Assembly: GCA_016179685.1 (NCBI GenBank)
Contig: JACPCR010000056.1
Span: 90,241 to 154,240, forward strand
Direction: 5' to 3'
DNA length: 64,000 bases
Source: Planctomycetota bacterium
Lineage (GTDB): Bacteria; Planctomycetota; PUPC01; JACPCR01
In this document: piece by piece, positions 37,901-45,136 of the stretch
Layout: each line of letters opens with the position of its first letter
Position numbering within the stretch: the first letter of the stretch is position 1
Notes under the pieces: generated by a model
The model's database searches: none
The model's input: the letters and a program-made list of their open reading frames with translations, nothing else
What the model was told of the DNA's origin: nothing
Program-made: the position numbers and the translations under genes

Positions 37901-40900
37901 GGTCGCCGAGACGGACCAGCAGCTTCTGCCGCGCACCCGCGTCGCCATGGACACCGCCCGGCTCGTCCGCGTCGGGTGGGACCCCGGCGGCAGGGCGATC
38001 CACGGGGCGTGGTATTACATCAAGATTCGACGCCAGGGCCGGGATATCCGCTACTACTTCGACAACCACCTCGCCCTCTCCTACCGCGATGACAGCCCGC
38101 TCCCGGGCAGCCGTCTGGGCATCTGGACCTACAACAACAGCATGATGGTCGCCCGCGTCAAGATTTCCTACGAGACCACCCGGCCTTCCGCGGAGATTCT
38201 CGACCCGCCGGCAAGGCAGATATCGGATGAGACTGCGGCCCCGGCTGCCGCCCCGCCGTCGTCGATCGCCGCATCGAGTCCTTCTCACCCCGGGGCGTTC
38301 TTCGACTTCGAGAGCGGGCTCGATGGCTGGACAACGCCGAACAGGGACGACAACACCCAGCTTTCATTGGACCCGAGCACGGCGGGCTCTGGTAAGGCCA
38401 GTCTCAGGCTGATGAATGCGCTGCCCGGCGGAGAATTCGGCGCCCTCATTCCCCTGCCGGAGATGAACCTCCTCGAGGTCGAACAGGTCTCCTTCGATTA
38501 CCGCATCCCGGCCGGCGTCCGCGTCCACCTCTACTTTTCGGTTCGGGAGGATCCCCGACACCGCTCCTGGTGTTATCTTCCCCTGACCGGCGAGGACCGC
38601 AGCGACGAGATCGTCACTCGCATCGAGGGTGTTCCCGCCGTGTACGCCGACGGCCAGTGGCATCATTTTTCGTTCAGGCTCGGCGACGCGCTCCAGAAGC
38701 TCTACCTGGGCCAGACGGACCTCCGGCTCGCCTCGGCCATGGTCGGAAACCTCCACGAGGGCTACCTCAACGTCGGGTTCGGCGGCAACGGGCCCGGCCT
38801 GGCCTACCATCTGGACAACTTTCTCGTCGCCTCACGGGGCGGCCCCGGCGTCCAAGTCGGTTTCGGCATCCGGGGAGGCGCAGGAGGGGGGGGCCGCCCG
38901 GTCCCACAGGCCGCCGCCGCTTCCTTCAGTCGCACCCCCGATGCCTCCGCAGATGCCTCACGTCCGATTCCTCTGGCCGATGAAGCCGCCATCGAGCTTC
39001 GGGCCCCGGCATCGGGCCTCTGGTATCTTGCCCTCGCCGCCCGGATCGAGCCCGGCTCGTGGACGCCCGTGGGCCGCATCCCTGTTTTCATCGAGGCCAG
39101 CGCGCCGGCCGTTGTTTCCATGCGACCGCCTGACGGTGCAGATTGGAGCGGCGAACCCATCCGCCTTACCCTCGCCGAGGGAAACAGCCTCCTGCCCGCA
39201 CGGGTCCAGATCGAATGCGATGGCCGGGCAGTTCCCCTGCTCCCGCCCGGCCTCTCCTATGACCGCGACACCCGAATCCTGGCGATCGACCTCCGCGCTT
39301 CCGGCCTGGTCTTCGCCGACGGTCAGGCCGCCCGATTCCGCGCCCTTCTCCCAGCGCGTGAAACAGCCCTCTCCGGGTCCCACCCGTGGACTTACACCTA
39401 TCGCATGCACAACGATCAGGATGAACCGGATAGGGTCCGTCTCCTCGGCGAGCCTGCCCGTTTCGACTTCGAGGGTCCCGAGACCGGCTTCGAGCATTTC
39501 TCCGAGGAGGCCGCCGCGGTGAGGGATGCCGGCACGGCCGCCGGAGGCAAGGCCAGCCTCAAACTCTTCAACCGGTTCGCCGGCTCGCCCTTCACCGTCC
39601 CGTTCGCCGTCCCCGCCTTCCTGGCCGACCGATACCCTCTTCTCGCCTTCGACTATCGAGTCGACCGCGTCGTCCGATCGAATTTCGTTCTCGAAGTCCA
39701 AGGGGAGGAGAAGACCCTGCCGTTCACCGATCGCTCATCGGACGACCTTCCTTCGGCGGGGATACCGGAGGTGGTTGCGGACGGGCAGTGGCATCATCTG
39801 GAGATGCCTTTGCGGCAGATTCTGGCGGCGCAGACGACCAATGCCGGCCCCGACGCTCTGAAGGTTTCCGCATTGCGCATGCAGGACCAGGGCTACCAGG
39901 GGAACGCGCCTGGTGCGACCATTCACCTCGACAATTTTCAGCTTGTCCCGTGCGTCAGCAGCCCGCAGGGCATCCCGCTGCGGTGGTCAGCTCGGGACCT
40001 GAGCGGCGTCCGGGGCTTCAGCTTCTCGTGGTCCCTGGGCCGGCCGGCCGATCCCGGGGAGCGCATCCTTCTCGGGGGTGATTCGCACACGTTCCGGGAC
40101 GCGCCGGAAGGCGATGCCTACCTCAACCTTCGGGCCGTCGACGCGGCCGGCAACTGGGGCCCTCTCTCGAGCTTTCGTTTCTTTGTGGATAACACCCCGC
40201 CGGCCATCGTCAAGGCCTGGCCACCAGCCGGATCGGCCAGCGCCAGCCGGTCCATCCGCATCCTGATGGCCGACGCGCTCTCCGGCATCCTGGCCGCGCC
40301 GATGACGATCACCCTGAATGGCAAGCCTTACGCCTTCCAGGCGGCAACCACGAGGGTCCACGGCGAGACCGGCGAGTTGGAATGGGAATGGGCGGTGGCG
40401 AGGGGGCCCACCACCAGTCCGACGCCCGACGGCGAGACGCTGAATTTCAAGGTCGAGAACCTCCGGGACACCGCCGGCAACTGCGCGGAATCCATCGAAT
40501 GGTCCTGGACGGTCCGGCACGAAGAGGACCGCTCCCCGCCGCTCGCGCCTGCGGTCAAGTCCGCCTCGCACCAGGTCCTCAGCCTGCAGAGCTTCTCCGA
40601 CAGTGAGGAGTCGGCGAAGCCCTTTCAGGAGACCGCCCGACTCCTGCGCATCTTCGACGCTGAAAAGGCCGACTACTGCCTGCAGGTCATTCAACGCTGC
40701 GCCGGCAACTACGGCGCGTCCCTCGTCGCCCAGCCGTTCGACGTGGCCCGTTTCCCGATTCTTTCCTTCGAGTACCGCCTACCCAAGGCGACCAAGCCCG
40801 CCCTTTGGGCCAAAGTCGCAGGAGAGTGGAAGGCCTTCACCCGGGGCCCCGATTTCATTGCCGACGGGGAATGGCATCTCGCCGCGTGCGACCTCGAGCC

Positions 40901-41456
40901 GCTTTTCCAGCAGGAAATCGGCGCTGGCCGGGTCCCGACCTGCGAGGAGCTCGCCATCGTCGATTATTCTTACTCTGCTACCTCTTCTTACGACGCCTCC
41001 TTCAGCTTCTTCTGGCTTGACGGCATCGCCCTCGTCTCCCGGGCGGGCGATGCCGAGCCGGTCTTCGAGTTCGGCGTCCATGACGAGACCGGCGTGAGCC
41101 AGTACAGCTTCGCCATCGACCAGAACTACGACCGCATCGCGAACGCGGGCGACCTGGCCTCCAAGCTGGGGAACGACCTGGCGGAGAAGATCGAGAAAAC
41201 CCGGGCCGAGGGTGAGCCGGATGGCGGCAAGGTGGATTTTGGCTTCGACCGTTTTCAGAAGACCATTCCGGACGAGACGGGCGAAGGGCTTTTTATGCAG
41301 CGGAAGTTTCCTGCGTTTCCACGGTCCGGCATCTGGTTTCTGCACGTCCGGGCGCGGGACGGCGCCGGCAACTGGGGCCCCACCACACATTATCCCTATT
41401 TCTGCACCGAGGCGCAGACCTCCGAAGAGGTCGACGACGTCATGCCGGAGGAGTGA
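34983..41456 (+). CDS. 2157-aa secreted multidomain protein with jelly-roll (LamG/CBM-like) domains
   Basis: The ATG at 34983 was chosen; a TTG at 34911 is an alternative. A signal peptide (ALALSALLMVLGQGLLRAEG) starts around residue 32. The first ~700 residues hold LamG/DUF1080-like beta sandwiches (FSDDFMRREEEQDLGSW, VRGIRVQAFLDRVFLFD, GGQAGLYASAPENTFFDDV). A Pro/Lys/Glu-rich linker follows (~640-690), then an Ala/Pro-rich one (~725-785). Three related carbohydrate-binding-like modules come later, each with DFES/DFEG, a GKASL..L.N motif and DGQWHH (for example FDFESGLDGW, VVADGQWHHLEMPL, FIADGEWHLAACDL). Ig-like segments (AAGNWGPLSSFRFFVDNTPP) lie between. No enzymatic motif was seen. Probably a surface or periplasmic glycan-binding scaffold. 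Confidence 0.75.
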   Translation: MERTEEGEGQPLQGQATSLSIGFPSRTCHDRALALSALLMVLGQGLLRAEGAESARIILGTRSYLAVPEAAPPAYNWELKFENPEGVRDLDLLFNYRSAEEYYRFRWSGEEIELLKGQAGRETLLARARTASLAKRKAGEVLVRRRASACSVVLDERQELEARDGTHAGGRLAVGTGDERLRITALRMQPVEAIQFSDDFMRREEEQDLGSWSPVHGQWSFRSVMSEVRQNKDARIRKGKEPEAQRSANPFTFQAQGGTECIAVTGYRFWDDYDFSAAVKNAGGECGLAFYYRSPESYFLFSVDIASQRMMPSRARLVRVSPRGREILAERTVLTGCQQWYQLEVSVRGIRVQAFLDRVFLFDVMDAELTGGQAGLYASAPENTFFDDVRVASGTRLGLDRAEVLEACGKSLEGSWEVRAGRARAAGLPADPAVLENRSPAPSLYSFGEFGDEFPVLSVELRIPDAAGSVGLAFGCQDARNTWVLRVRNGDPDAGVLELVRVQGGRSQRLAAFPASGPRGGWSTWTLDLSEAARLRFYEDGELQVRCSLPESVKGRFAAWAEGAAGVQFRCVQMARASERDWEKIEDNTIFANDPYMQGWASPRWAWIPQSLESTPPPVYSEIAYTRPRQEMEYPDLPVEDGEKPPEVKKPQPAEEKAPEVEEKPHRMEYVHKGDFFGAFAIQLPLSDGLSLSFGDEDPGGARGYTLEVAASAGPESAAPAGTAAQAAPAAKATDAASPDSDADAVDERIRQEQEAARPMPAPRPKPEKREVAVRLRLKRQETVVGEGAFRLPAAPKQMVTVHREGRYLWVSREGQETLEFRDLDPLRGRRVRLVTACSSDLARVEVRRDHVRDYLFKEAPSDWLKVGQWEITNRFACDPRWSHLNGESKSDAILWHKDDFPGDVTLEFYAGMRMRQGRMKEETAMYYPRVGDLNATISASGEDLTTGYTFILGAWDPLWSETWTRLLRRDAVVAETDQQLLPRTRVAMDTARLVRVGWDPGGRAIHGAWYYIKIRRQGRDIRYYFDNHLALSYRDDSPLPGSRLGIWTYNNSMMVARVKISYETTRPSAEILDPPARQISDETAAPAAAPPSSIAASSPSHPGAFFDFESGLDGWTTPNRDDNTQLSLDPSTAGSGKASLRLMNALPGGEFGALIPLPEMNLLEVEQVSFDYRIPAGVRVHLYFSVREDPRHRSWCYLPLTGEDRSDEIVTRIEGVPAVYADGQWHHFSFRLGDALQKLYLGQTDLRLASAMVGNLHEGYLNVGFGGNGPGLAYHLDNFLVASRGGPGVQVGFGIRGGAGGGGRPVPQAAAASFSRTPDASADASRPIPLADEAAIELRAPASGLWYLALAARIEPGSWTPVGRIPVFIEASAPAVVSMRPPDGADWSGEPIRLTLAEGNSLLPARVQIECDGRAVPLLPPGLSYDRDTRILAIDLRASGLVFADGQAARFRALLPARETALSGSHPWTYTYRMHNDQDEPDRVRLLGEPARFDFEGPETGFEHFSEEAAAVRDAGTAAGGKASLKLFNRFAGSPFTVPFAVPAFLADRYPLLAFDYRVDRVVRSNFVLEVQGEEKTLPFTDRSSDDLPSAGIPEVVADGQWHHLEMPLRQILAAQTTNAGPDALKVSALRMQDQGYQGNAPGATIHLDNFQLVPCVSSPQGIPLRWSARDLSGVRGFSFSWSLGRPADPGERILLGGDSHTFRDAPEGDAYLNLRAVDAAGNWGPLSSFRFFVDNTPPAIVKAWPPAGSASASRSIRILMADALSGILAAPMTITLNGKPYAFQAATTRVHGETGELEWEWAVARGPTTSPTPDGETLNFKVENLRDTAGNCAESIEWSWTVRHEEDRSPPLAPAVKSASHQVLSLQSFSDSEESAKPFQETARLLRIFDAEKADYCLQVIQRCAGNYGASLVAQPFDVARFPILSFEYRLPKATKPALWAKVAGEWKAFTRGPDFIADGEWHLAACDLEPLFQQEIGAGRVPTCEELAIVDYSYSATSSYDASFSFFWLDGIALVSRAGDAEPVFEFGVHDETGVSQYSFAIDQNYDRIANAGDLASKLGNDLAEKIEKTRAEGEPDGGKVDFGFDRFQKTIPDETGEGLFMQRKFPAFPRSGIWFLHVRARDGAGNWGPTTHYPYFCTEAQTSEEVDDVMPEE

Positions 41457-41552
41457 TCGGCAGGCTTTGGTGTGGATTGAAAGTTCCGCTTCAAACGATT
41501 ACATTATTACTCTTCTCCCCTTTCCCCCGAAAGGCCCCGCCGAGGAGCATCC

Positions 41553-42356
41553 ATGAGTCTCTCCCAGACCCAAATTCAGGAATTCAACGAACGCGGTTTT
41601 ATCTTTCTTGGCCGTGTGATCGAGAAGGATCGGCTGGCGGACCTCCAGCGCCGGTTCGATCGCCTGTTCGCGGAGAAGGCAGGCACGGTCGGCCAGGGCT
41701 TTCGCAACCTTGCGGCCCGGAGCGACGCCGCGGAGGATCAGAAAGTCGCCCGGCAGCGCATGCTTCAGATCATCAACATGTGGAAATTCGACCCCGTCTA
41801 CAAGGAGCTGCTTTACGATCGAGGCCTTCTCGACCGCGTGGAAAGCTTGATGGGGCCGAATATCCAGCTCTTCCACGACCAGTCGTTCTATAAGCCAGCG
41901 CACGACGGCGGCATCGTTTCCTGGCATCAGGACAATGGCTACTGGCAGTGCACCCCTCCTACGCTCGTATCCATCTGGATCGCCCTGGACCCCGCTACGG
42001 AGGAGAACGGCTGCCTGCTGATGCTTCCGGGCAGCCATAAGATTCGGTATCAGCACCAGAAATCGAGCCAGGCGCCGATCCTTCTCGAGGTGGACGTGCA
42101 GGAGAAGAATCTCGAGCCGATCTGCCTCGGGCCGGGCGAGGCCGTCATGCATCACTGCATGACCGTGCACGGAAGCCGGCAGAATCAATCGGCAAGGGAC
42201 CGTCGCGGCCATGCGATCCATTACATGGGGGCGGGCACGCGGGGTCGGGACGGCCGGGTGCTGAGAGACCATCTGCTTCTGCGGGGCGTGCTGCCGCCAG
42301 CCGAGGAGACGCCCGCGGCGACGCCCCAGCCCGAGGCTGCGGCCGCCTCGCGGTAA
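41553..42356 (+). CDS. Phytanoyl-CoA dioxygenase (PhyH) family protein 1
   Basis: This 267-aa Fe(II)/2-oxoglutarate-dependent oxygenase has the family's N-terminus IQEFNERGFIFLGRVI. The iron-binding HxD lies in VSWHQDNGYW and the distal His in MTVHGSRQNQS. ENGCLLMLPGSHK and HYMGAGTRGR follow the usual order. The substrate cannot be told; PhyH proteins are expanded in planctomycetes and hydroxylate lipids or secondary metabolites. The last ~25 residues are an Ala/Pro/Glu-rich tail. It is 97 bases after the giant protein gene. Confidence 0.88.
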   Translation: MSLSQTQIQEFNERGFIFLGRVIEKDRLADLQRRFDRLFAEKAGTVGQGFRNLAARSDAAEDQKVARQRMLQIINMWKFDPVYKELLYDRGLLDRVESLMGPNIQLFHDQSFYKPAHDGGIVSWHQDNGYWQCTPPTLVSIWIALDPATEENGCLLMLPGSHKIRYQHQKSSQAPILLEVDVQEKNLEPICLGPGEAVMHHCMTVHGSRQNQSARDRRGHAIHYMGAGTRGRDGRVLRDHLLLRGVLPPAEETPAATPQPEAAAASR

Positions 42357-42445
42357 TATTCGGCCGCTTCTCGAGTGAGACCGTGCTGAGGCGGCCTCAC
42401 TGCCGCGGTGGGCCAACGGCTGCCGGAACTACCGGAGAACCTCCC

Positions 42446-43045
42446 GTGGCCGATCCTCTGTATCAGGCCGACTCGACGCCATCGGCGACTTTGCATCCAG
42501 GCCAGCCGCCGGGCAGTAGTGCACTATTCGAGAGACATGCCAACGGCATTACGATCACCGTTCCGCCCGTGGGGGTCTGGCGCGGCAGCAAGGGCTTGTT
42601 CTTTTTTGCCATCATCTGGATGGGCTTTTCGTCCCTGTTCACGGTGGTTGTAGTCTTGAGCGGCCAGGCCCCCTGGTTCGTCTACGCCCTGATGGGCTTT
42701 TTTGAGCTCATCGGAGTGGGCATTCTTCTCGCCGCGATCAACATGGGCGCCCGTGAGGCCGTCCTCGCGGTCATCGGCCAGGACCTCGTCATTCTGTACA
42801 AGCAGGTGTTCGGCAAGAAGCAGCATCAGTGGCCGCGGAATGGCATCGCTCAGGTCGTCGCTGGCCACAGCGGCATGGAGGTGAACCACAAGCCCGTCCT
42901 GGAGCTCCAGGTGATCCTTCAGACGGGTGAGAAGTTCGGCCTGCTCGCTGGCCGCGACGAGGCGGAGCTGCACTGGATGTCCAAAGTGCTCTCGGAAGCG
43001 TTAGGCGCCGCCGGCGGAAGCACACTTCAGCCTCCGTCGCGGTGA
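42446..43045 (+). CDS. Small membrane protein of unknown function
   Basis: About 199 aa from a GTG with CCGGAGAA eight bases upstream; a GTG at 42383 would add 21 residues without a good site. The central part has two membrane helices (FFFAIIWMGFSSLFTVVVV and WFVYALMGFFELIGVGILLA) separated by a short loop. A beta-rich C-terminal domain (AVIGQDLVILYKQVFGKKQ, LELQVILQTGEKFGLLAGR) looks like a PH-like or bacterial membrane-associated fold. No family name can be given. It lies between a PhyH gene and a deacetylase gene on the same strand. Confidence 0.65.
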   Translation: MADPLYQADSTPSATLHPGQPPGSSALFERHANGITITVPPVGVWRGSKGLFFFAIIWMGFSSLFTVVVVLSGQAPWFVYALMGFFELIGVGILLAAINMGAREAVLAVIGQDLVILYKQVFGKKQHQWPRNGIAQVVAGHSGMEVNHKPVLELQVILQTGEKFGLLAGRDEAELHWMSKVLSEALGAAGGSTLQPPSR

Positions 43046-43158
43046 ACCATCGTCCGAGGCCGAACGAACTGAGAAAAGGCACAAGCAAGAGGGGGTATAC
43101 AGGATTTCTTCCTACCCTTAGTGTCCTGAGTACACGACTTGACCGGCTTTTGTGTCAT

Positions 43159-43211
43159 CTCAATAAGTTCGGGGAAGACGATCAGGTCAAGTCCATGAGG
43201 TATGAATTCCG
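43159..43211 (+). repeat. Partial copy of the 30165-30330 MITE-like element
   Basis: About 53 bases from CTCAATAAGTTCGGGG through ACGATCAGGTCAAGTCCATG to GAATTCCG match the left half of the element at 30165. The right terminal repeat is missing. Confidence 0.7.
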
Positions 43212-43282
43212 GTGAACTTAGCGTTTTTTGCGGTTGGCGCACAGCCTTGCACGCAGATGGGATTTTGACTCGAGTACTCCCC

Positions 43283-44149
43283 ATGCGCATCCCTATCACC
43301 ATGTGCCACGGCGTCCGATCGGACGGGAAGCTGCCCCTGCCGGTGGAACACTTCGACCGCTTGATCCGAGTCGCCAGCGAGCTGGGTTTCGAATCGGTCG
43401 ACTACAACGACTTGGCCGCATGGCGTGAGGGGACCGGAACACTGCCCCGGAGGCCCATCCTGCTGGATTTCGACCATGCGGTGAAATCCATGCGCAATGA
43501 AGTCCACACCGTGCTGAGCCGCTACGGCTACCGGGGCAATCTTTTCATCCATACGGGCCCGCTGAAGCAGATGTACAGCGGCCCGTTGCCGCCGGAGGAG
43601 AAGCGGGAGTGGATGACGTGGGAAGAGATTGGCGAGCTGATGGCCGCCGGCTGGCACATCGGCTCACACACGGTGACGCACCCGAATCTTTCGAAATTGT
43701 GCCTCGAGGATCCCTCGGGGGCGAAGATTCGCGCCGAGCTGGAAGGCTGCGACGAGACGCTGAAAAAGCACCTGGGGATCACCCCCAAGGATTTTGCCTT
43801 CACGGGCACGAGTTGGAGCTCCATGGCGGAACGAGAGGTGATGAAGCGATATCGCTTCGGCCGGCTCTGGATCGTGGGCTCCCGATACCAGGCAGACGGA
43901 AAGGATGTCCGCTATGCGGAGCTGGCTGGGGTGACGGGCCCGGACGAGCCAGACGGGGGTCCTCCGATGGATGCCCGGTATATCACGGAAGAATCGAATC
44001 CCTACCGCCTCCCCTCGATGGAGTTCCAGGGGCTCATCCATGAGCCGGAGGCATTCCGGGGGTATCTGTTGAAATCTGCGAGCCCGAAGGGGGCAGCGGA
44101 TTTCAGAGCTAGGGTTGGCCCGGCTTCGCCGCCGAACCCTGGAGGGTAA
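43283..44149 (+). CDS. Polysaccharide deacetylase (NodB-like) family protein
   Basis: About 288 aa from the ATG at 43283 (MRIPITMCHGV); the upstream in-frame ATG at 43202 lies in the MITE-like fragment and is rejected. CE4/NodB motifs are PILLDFDHAV (a variant of the usual TFDD), GNLFIHTG, GWHIGSHTVTHPNLSKL with the SHxxxHP metal histidines, and FAFTGTSW. The enzyme would remove N- or O-acetyl groups from glycans. The last ~20 residues (after SPKG) are translated from a dispersed hairpin repeat, so the original C-terminus was probably replaced. The neighbours are PhyH oxygenases. Confidence 0.8.
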   Translation: MRIPITMCHGVRSDGKLPLPVEHFDRLIRVASELGFESVDYNDLAAWREGTGTLPRRPILLDFDHAVKSMRNEVHTVLSRYGYRGNLFIHTGPLKQMYSGPLPPEEKREWMTWEEIGELMAAGWHIGSHTVTHPNLSKLCLEDPSGAKIRAELEGCDETLKKHLGITPKDFAFTGTSWSSMAEREVMKRYRFGRLWIVGSRYQADGKDVRYAELAGVTGPDEPDGGPPMDARYITEESNPYRLPSMEFQGLIHEPEAFRGYLLKSASPKGAADFRARVGPASPPNPGG

Positions 44150-44160
44150 ACAGAAATCCC
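44071..44160 (+). repeat. Dispersed hairpin repeat, copy 2 (copy 1 at 25828-25915)
   Basis: GCGGATTTCAGAG followed by AGGGTTGGCCCGGCTTCG and AACCCTGG repeats the block at 25852-25915. It supplies the last codons of the deacetylase gene. Confidence 0.7.
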
Positions 44161-44166
44161 CGAATT

Positions 44167-44196
44167 TTGACATTTCACCGGATTTTCCTTTAGAAT
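44167..44196 (+). promoter_or_regulatory. Sigma-70-like promoter of the second PhyH gene
   Basis: TTGACA at 44167-44172 and TAGAAT at 44191-44196 are 18 bases apart. Transcription would start at about 44203, within a palindrome that ends shortly before the AAAGGAG site of the gene at 44252. Confidence 0.65.
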
Positions 44197-44234
44197 TCGC
44201 GCAGGGAAGTACGAAGGCCCTTCCCTGCGCGAAT
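44195..44234. promoter_or_regulatory. 15-bp perfect palindrome over the promoter start region (operator or UTR hairpin)
   Basis: Arms 44195-44209 and 44220-44234 are perfectly complementary with a 10-nt spacer. The left arm overlaps the -10 box and the predicted start site. This is what an operator for a dimeric repressor looks like; an mRNA hairpin before the ribosome-binding site is the other reading. Confidence 0.55.
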
Positions 44235-44251
44235 ACAAAGGAGATGCCGCC

Positions 44252-45103
44252 ATGCTTTCCCCCGAGCAGGTGAACCAGTACCGCCGTGACGGATACACCC
44301 TCGCCCCGGGTTTTCTGACCTCGGGCGAGGTCTCCGCATTTTTGCGGAAGATGGAAGAAATTTCTGCCGGGAACACCCTGGCGAATCACGACAAGACGCG
44401 GATGGAGATGGAGCCCCACCAGCCGCCGGACGGGACGCGTGTGCGGCGACTCTACGAGCCCTGCACCTATTACCCCGAATTTCAGAGGTTTTCGGAATCT
44501 CCGAAGCTGCTGGATTGCCTCGAGCAGCTTCTCGGTCCCAACATCTTTTTTTATTACAGCAAGATCAACATGAAGCCCGGGGAGATCGGCTCCGTGGTCG
44601 ATTGGCATCAGGACCTTTCCTATTATCCGCTGACGAACCGAGATTCGCTGGCGATCCTTTTCTACCTGGACGATGGGGACCGGACCAACGGATGCCTGAT
44701 GGTCATTCCCGGGTGGCACAAGGGGCGGCTGCTCGACCACACCCGCGAGGGTTTCTTTCAGGGCCGGATCACGGAGCCGGTGAACGAATCGCTGGCGAGG
44801 CCGGTGGAAGGCCCGGCCGGGTCGGCGATTTTCATGAATGCCATGACCCCGCATGCCTCCGCGCCGAATCGGTCGGCACGGCCTCGCCGGACGCTCATTC
44901 TCAGCTACCGCGCGGCTGACGCCTTTCCAATCTACACCGGCGAGATGACGGGCACGAATGAGTCGCGTGTCCGCCTCATGCGGGGAAAGCGCCTGGCGTC
45001 GGCTCGTTTTTCGATGACGGAGTTTCCTATCCCGGTCTATGAAAGAAAAATTGCTTCCCTTTACGATCTCCAGGAACGGTCGCGGGCCGGGGAGCAAGGA
45101 TGA
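44252..45103 (+). CDS. Phytanoyl-CoA dioxygenase (PhyH) family protein 2
   Basis: This 283-aa Fe(II)/2-oxoglutarate oxygenase starts after AAAGGAG. Motifs are VNQYRRDGYTLAPGFL, VDWHQDLSYYP (HxD), TNGCLMVIPGWHKG, MTPHASAPNRS (distal His) and RRTLILSYRAAD (Arg for 2-oxoglutarate). It is only distantly similar to the first PhyH protein. Own promoter and palindrome upstream suggest independent regulation. Convergent with the hydrolase gene behind it. Confidence 0.9.
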   Translation: MLSPEQVNQYRRDGYTLAPGFLTSGEVSAFLRKMEEISAGNTLANHDKTRMEMEPHQPPDGTRVRRLYEPCTYYPEFQRFSESPKLLDCLEQLLGPNIFFYYSKINMKPGEIGSVVDWHQDLSYYPLTNRDSLAILFYLDDGDRTNGCLMVIPGWHKGRLLDHTREGFFQGRITEPVNESLARPVEGPAGSAIFMNAMTPHASAPNRSARPRRTLILSYRAADAFPIYTGEMTGTNESRVRLMRGKRLASARFSMTEFPIPVYERKIASLYDLQERSRAGEQG

Positions 45104-45136
45104 GGCAGGGGGTTCGGCCAACAGCTTCCCTTTGCA

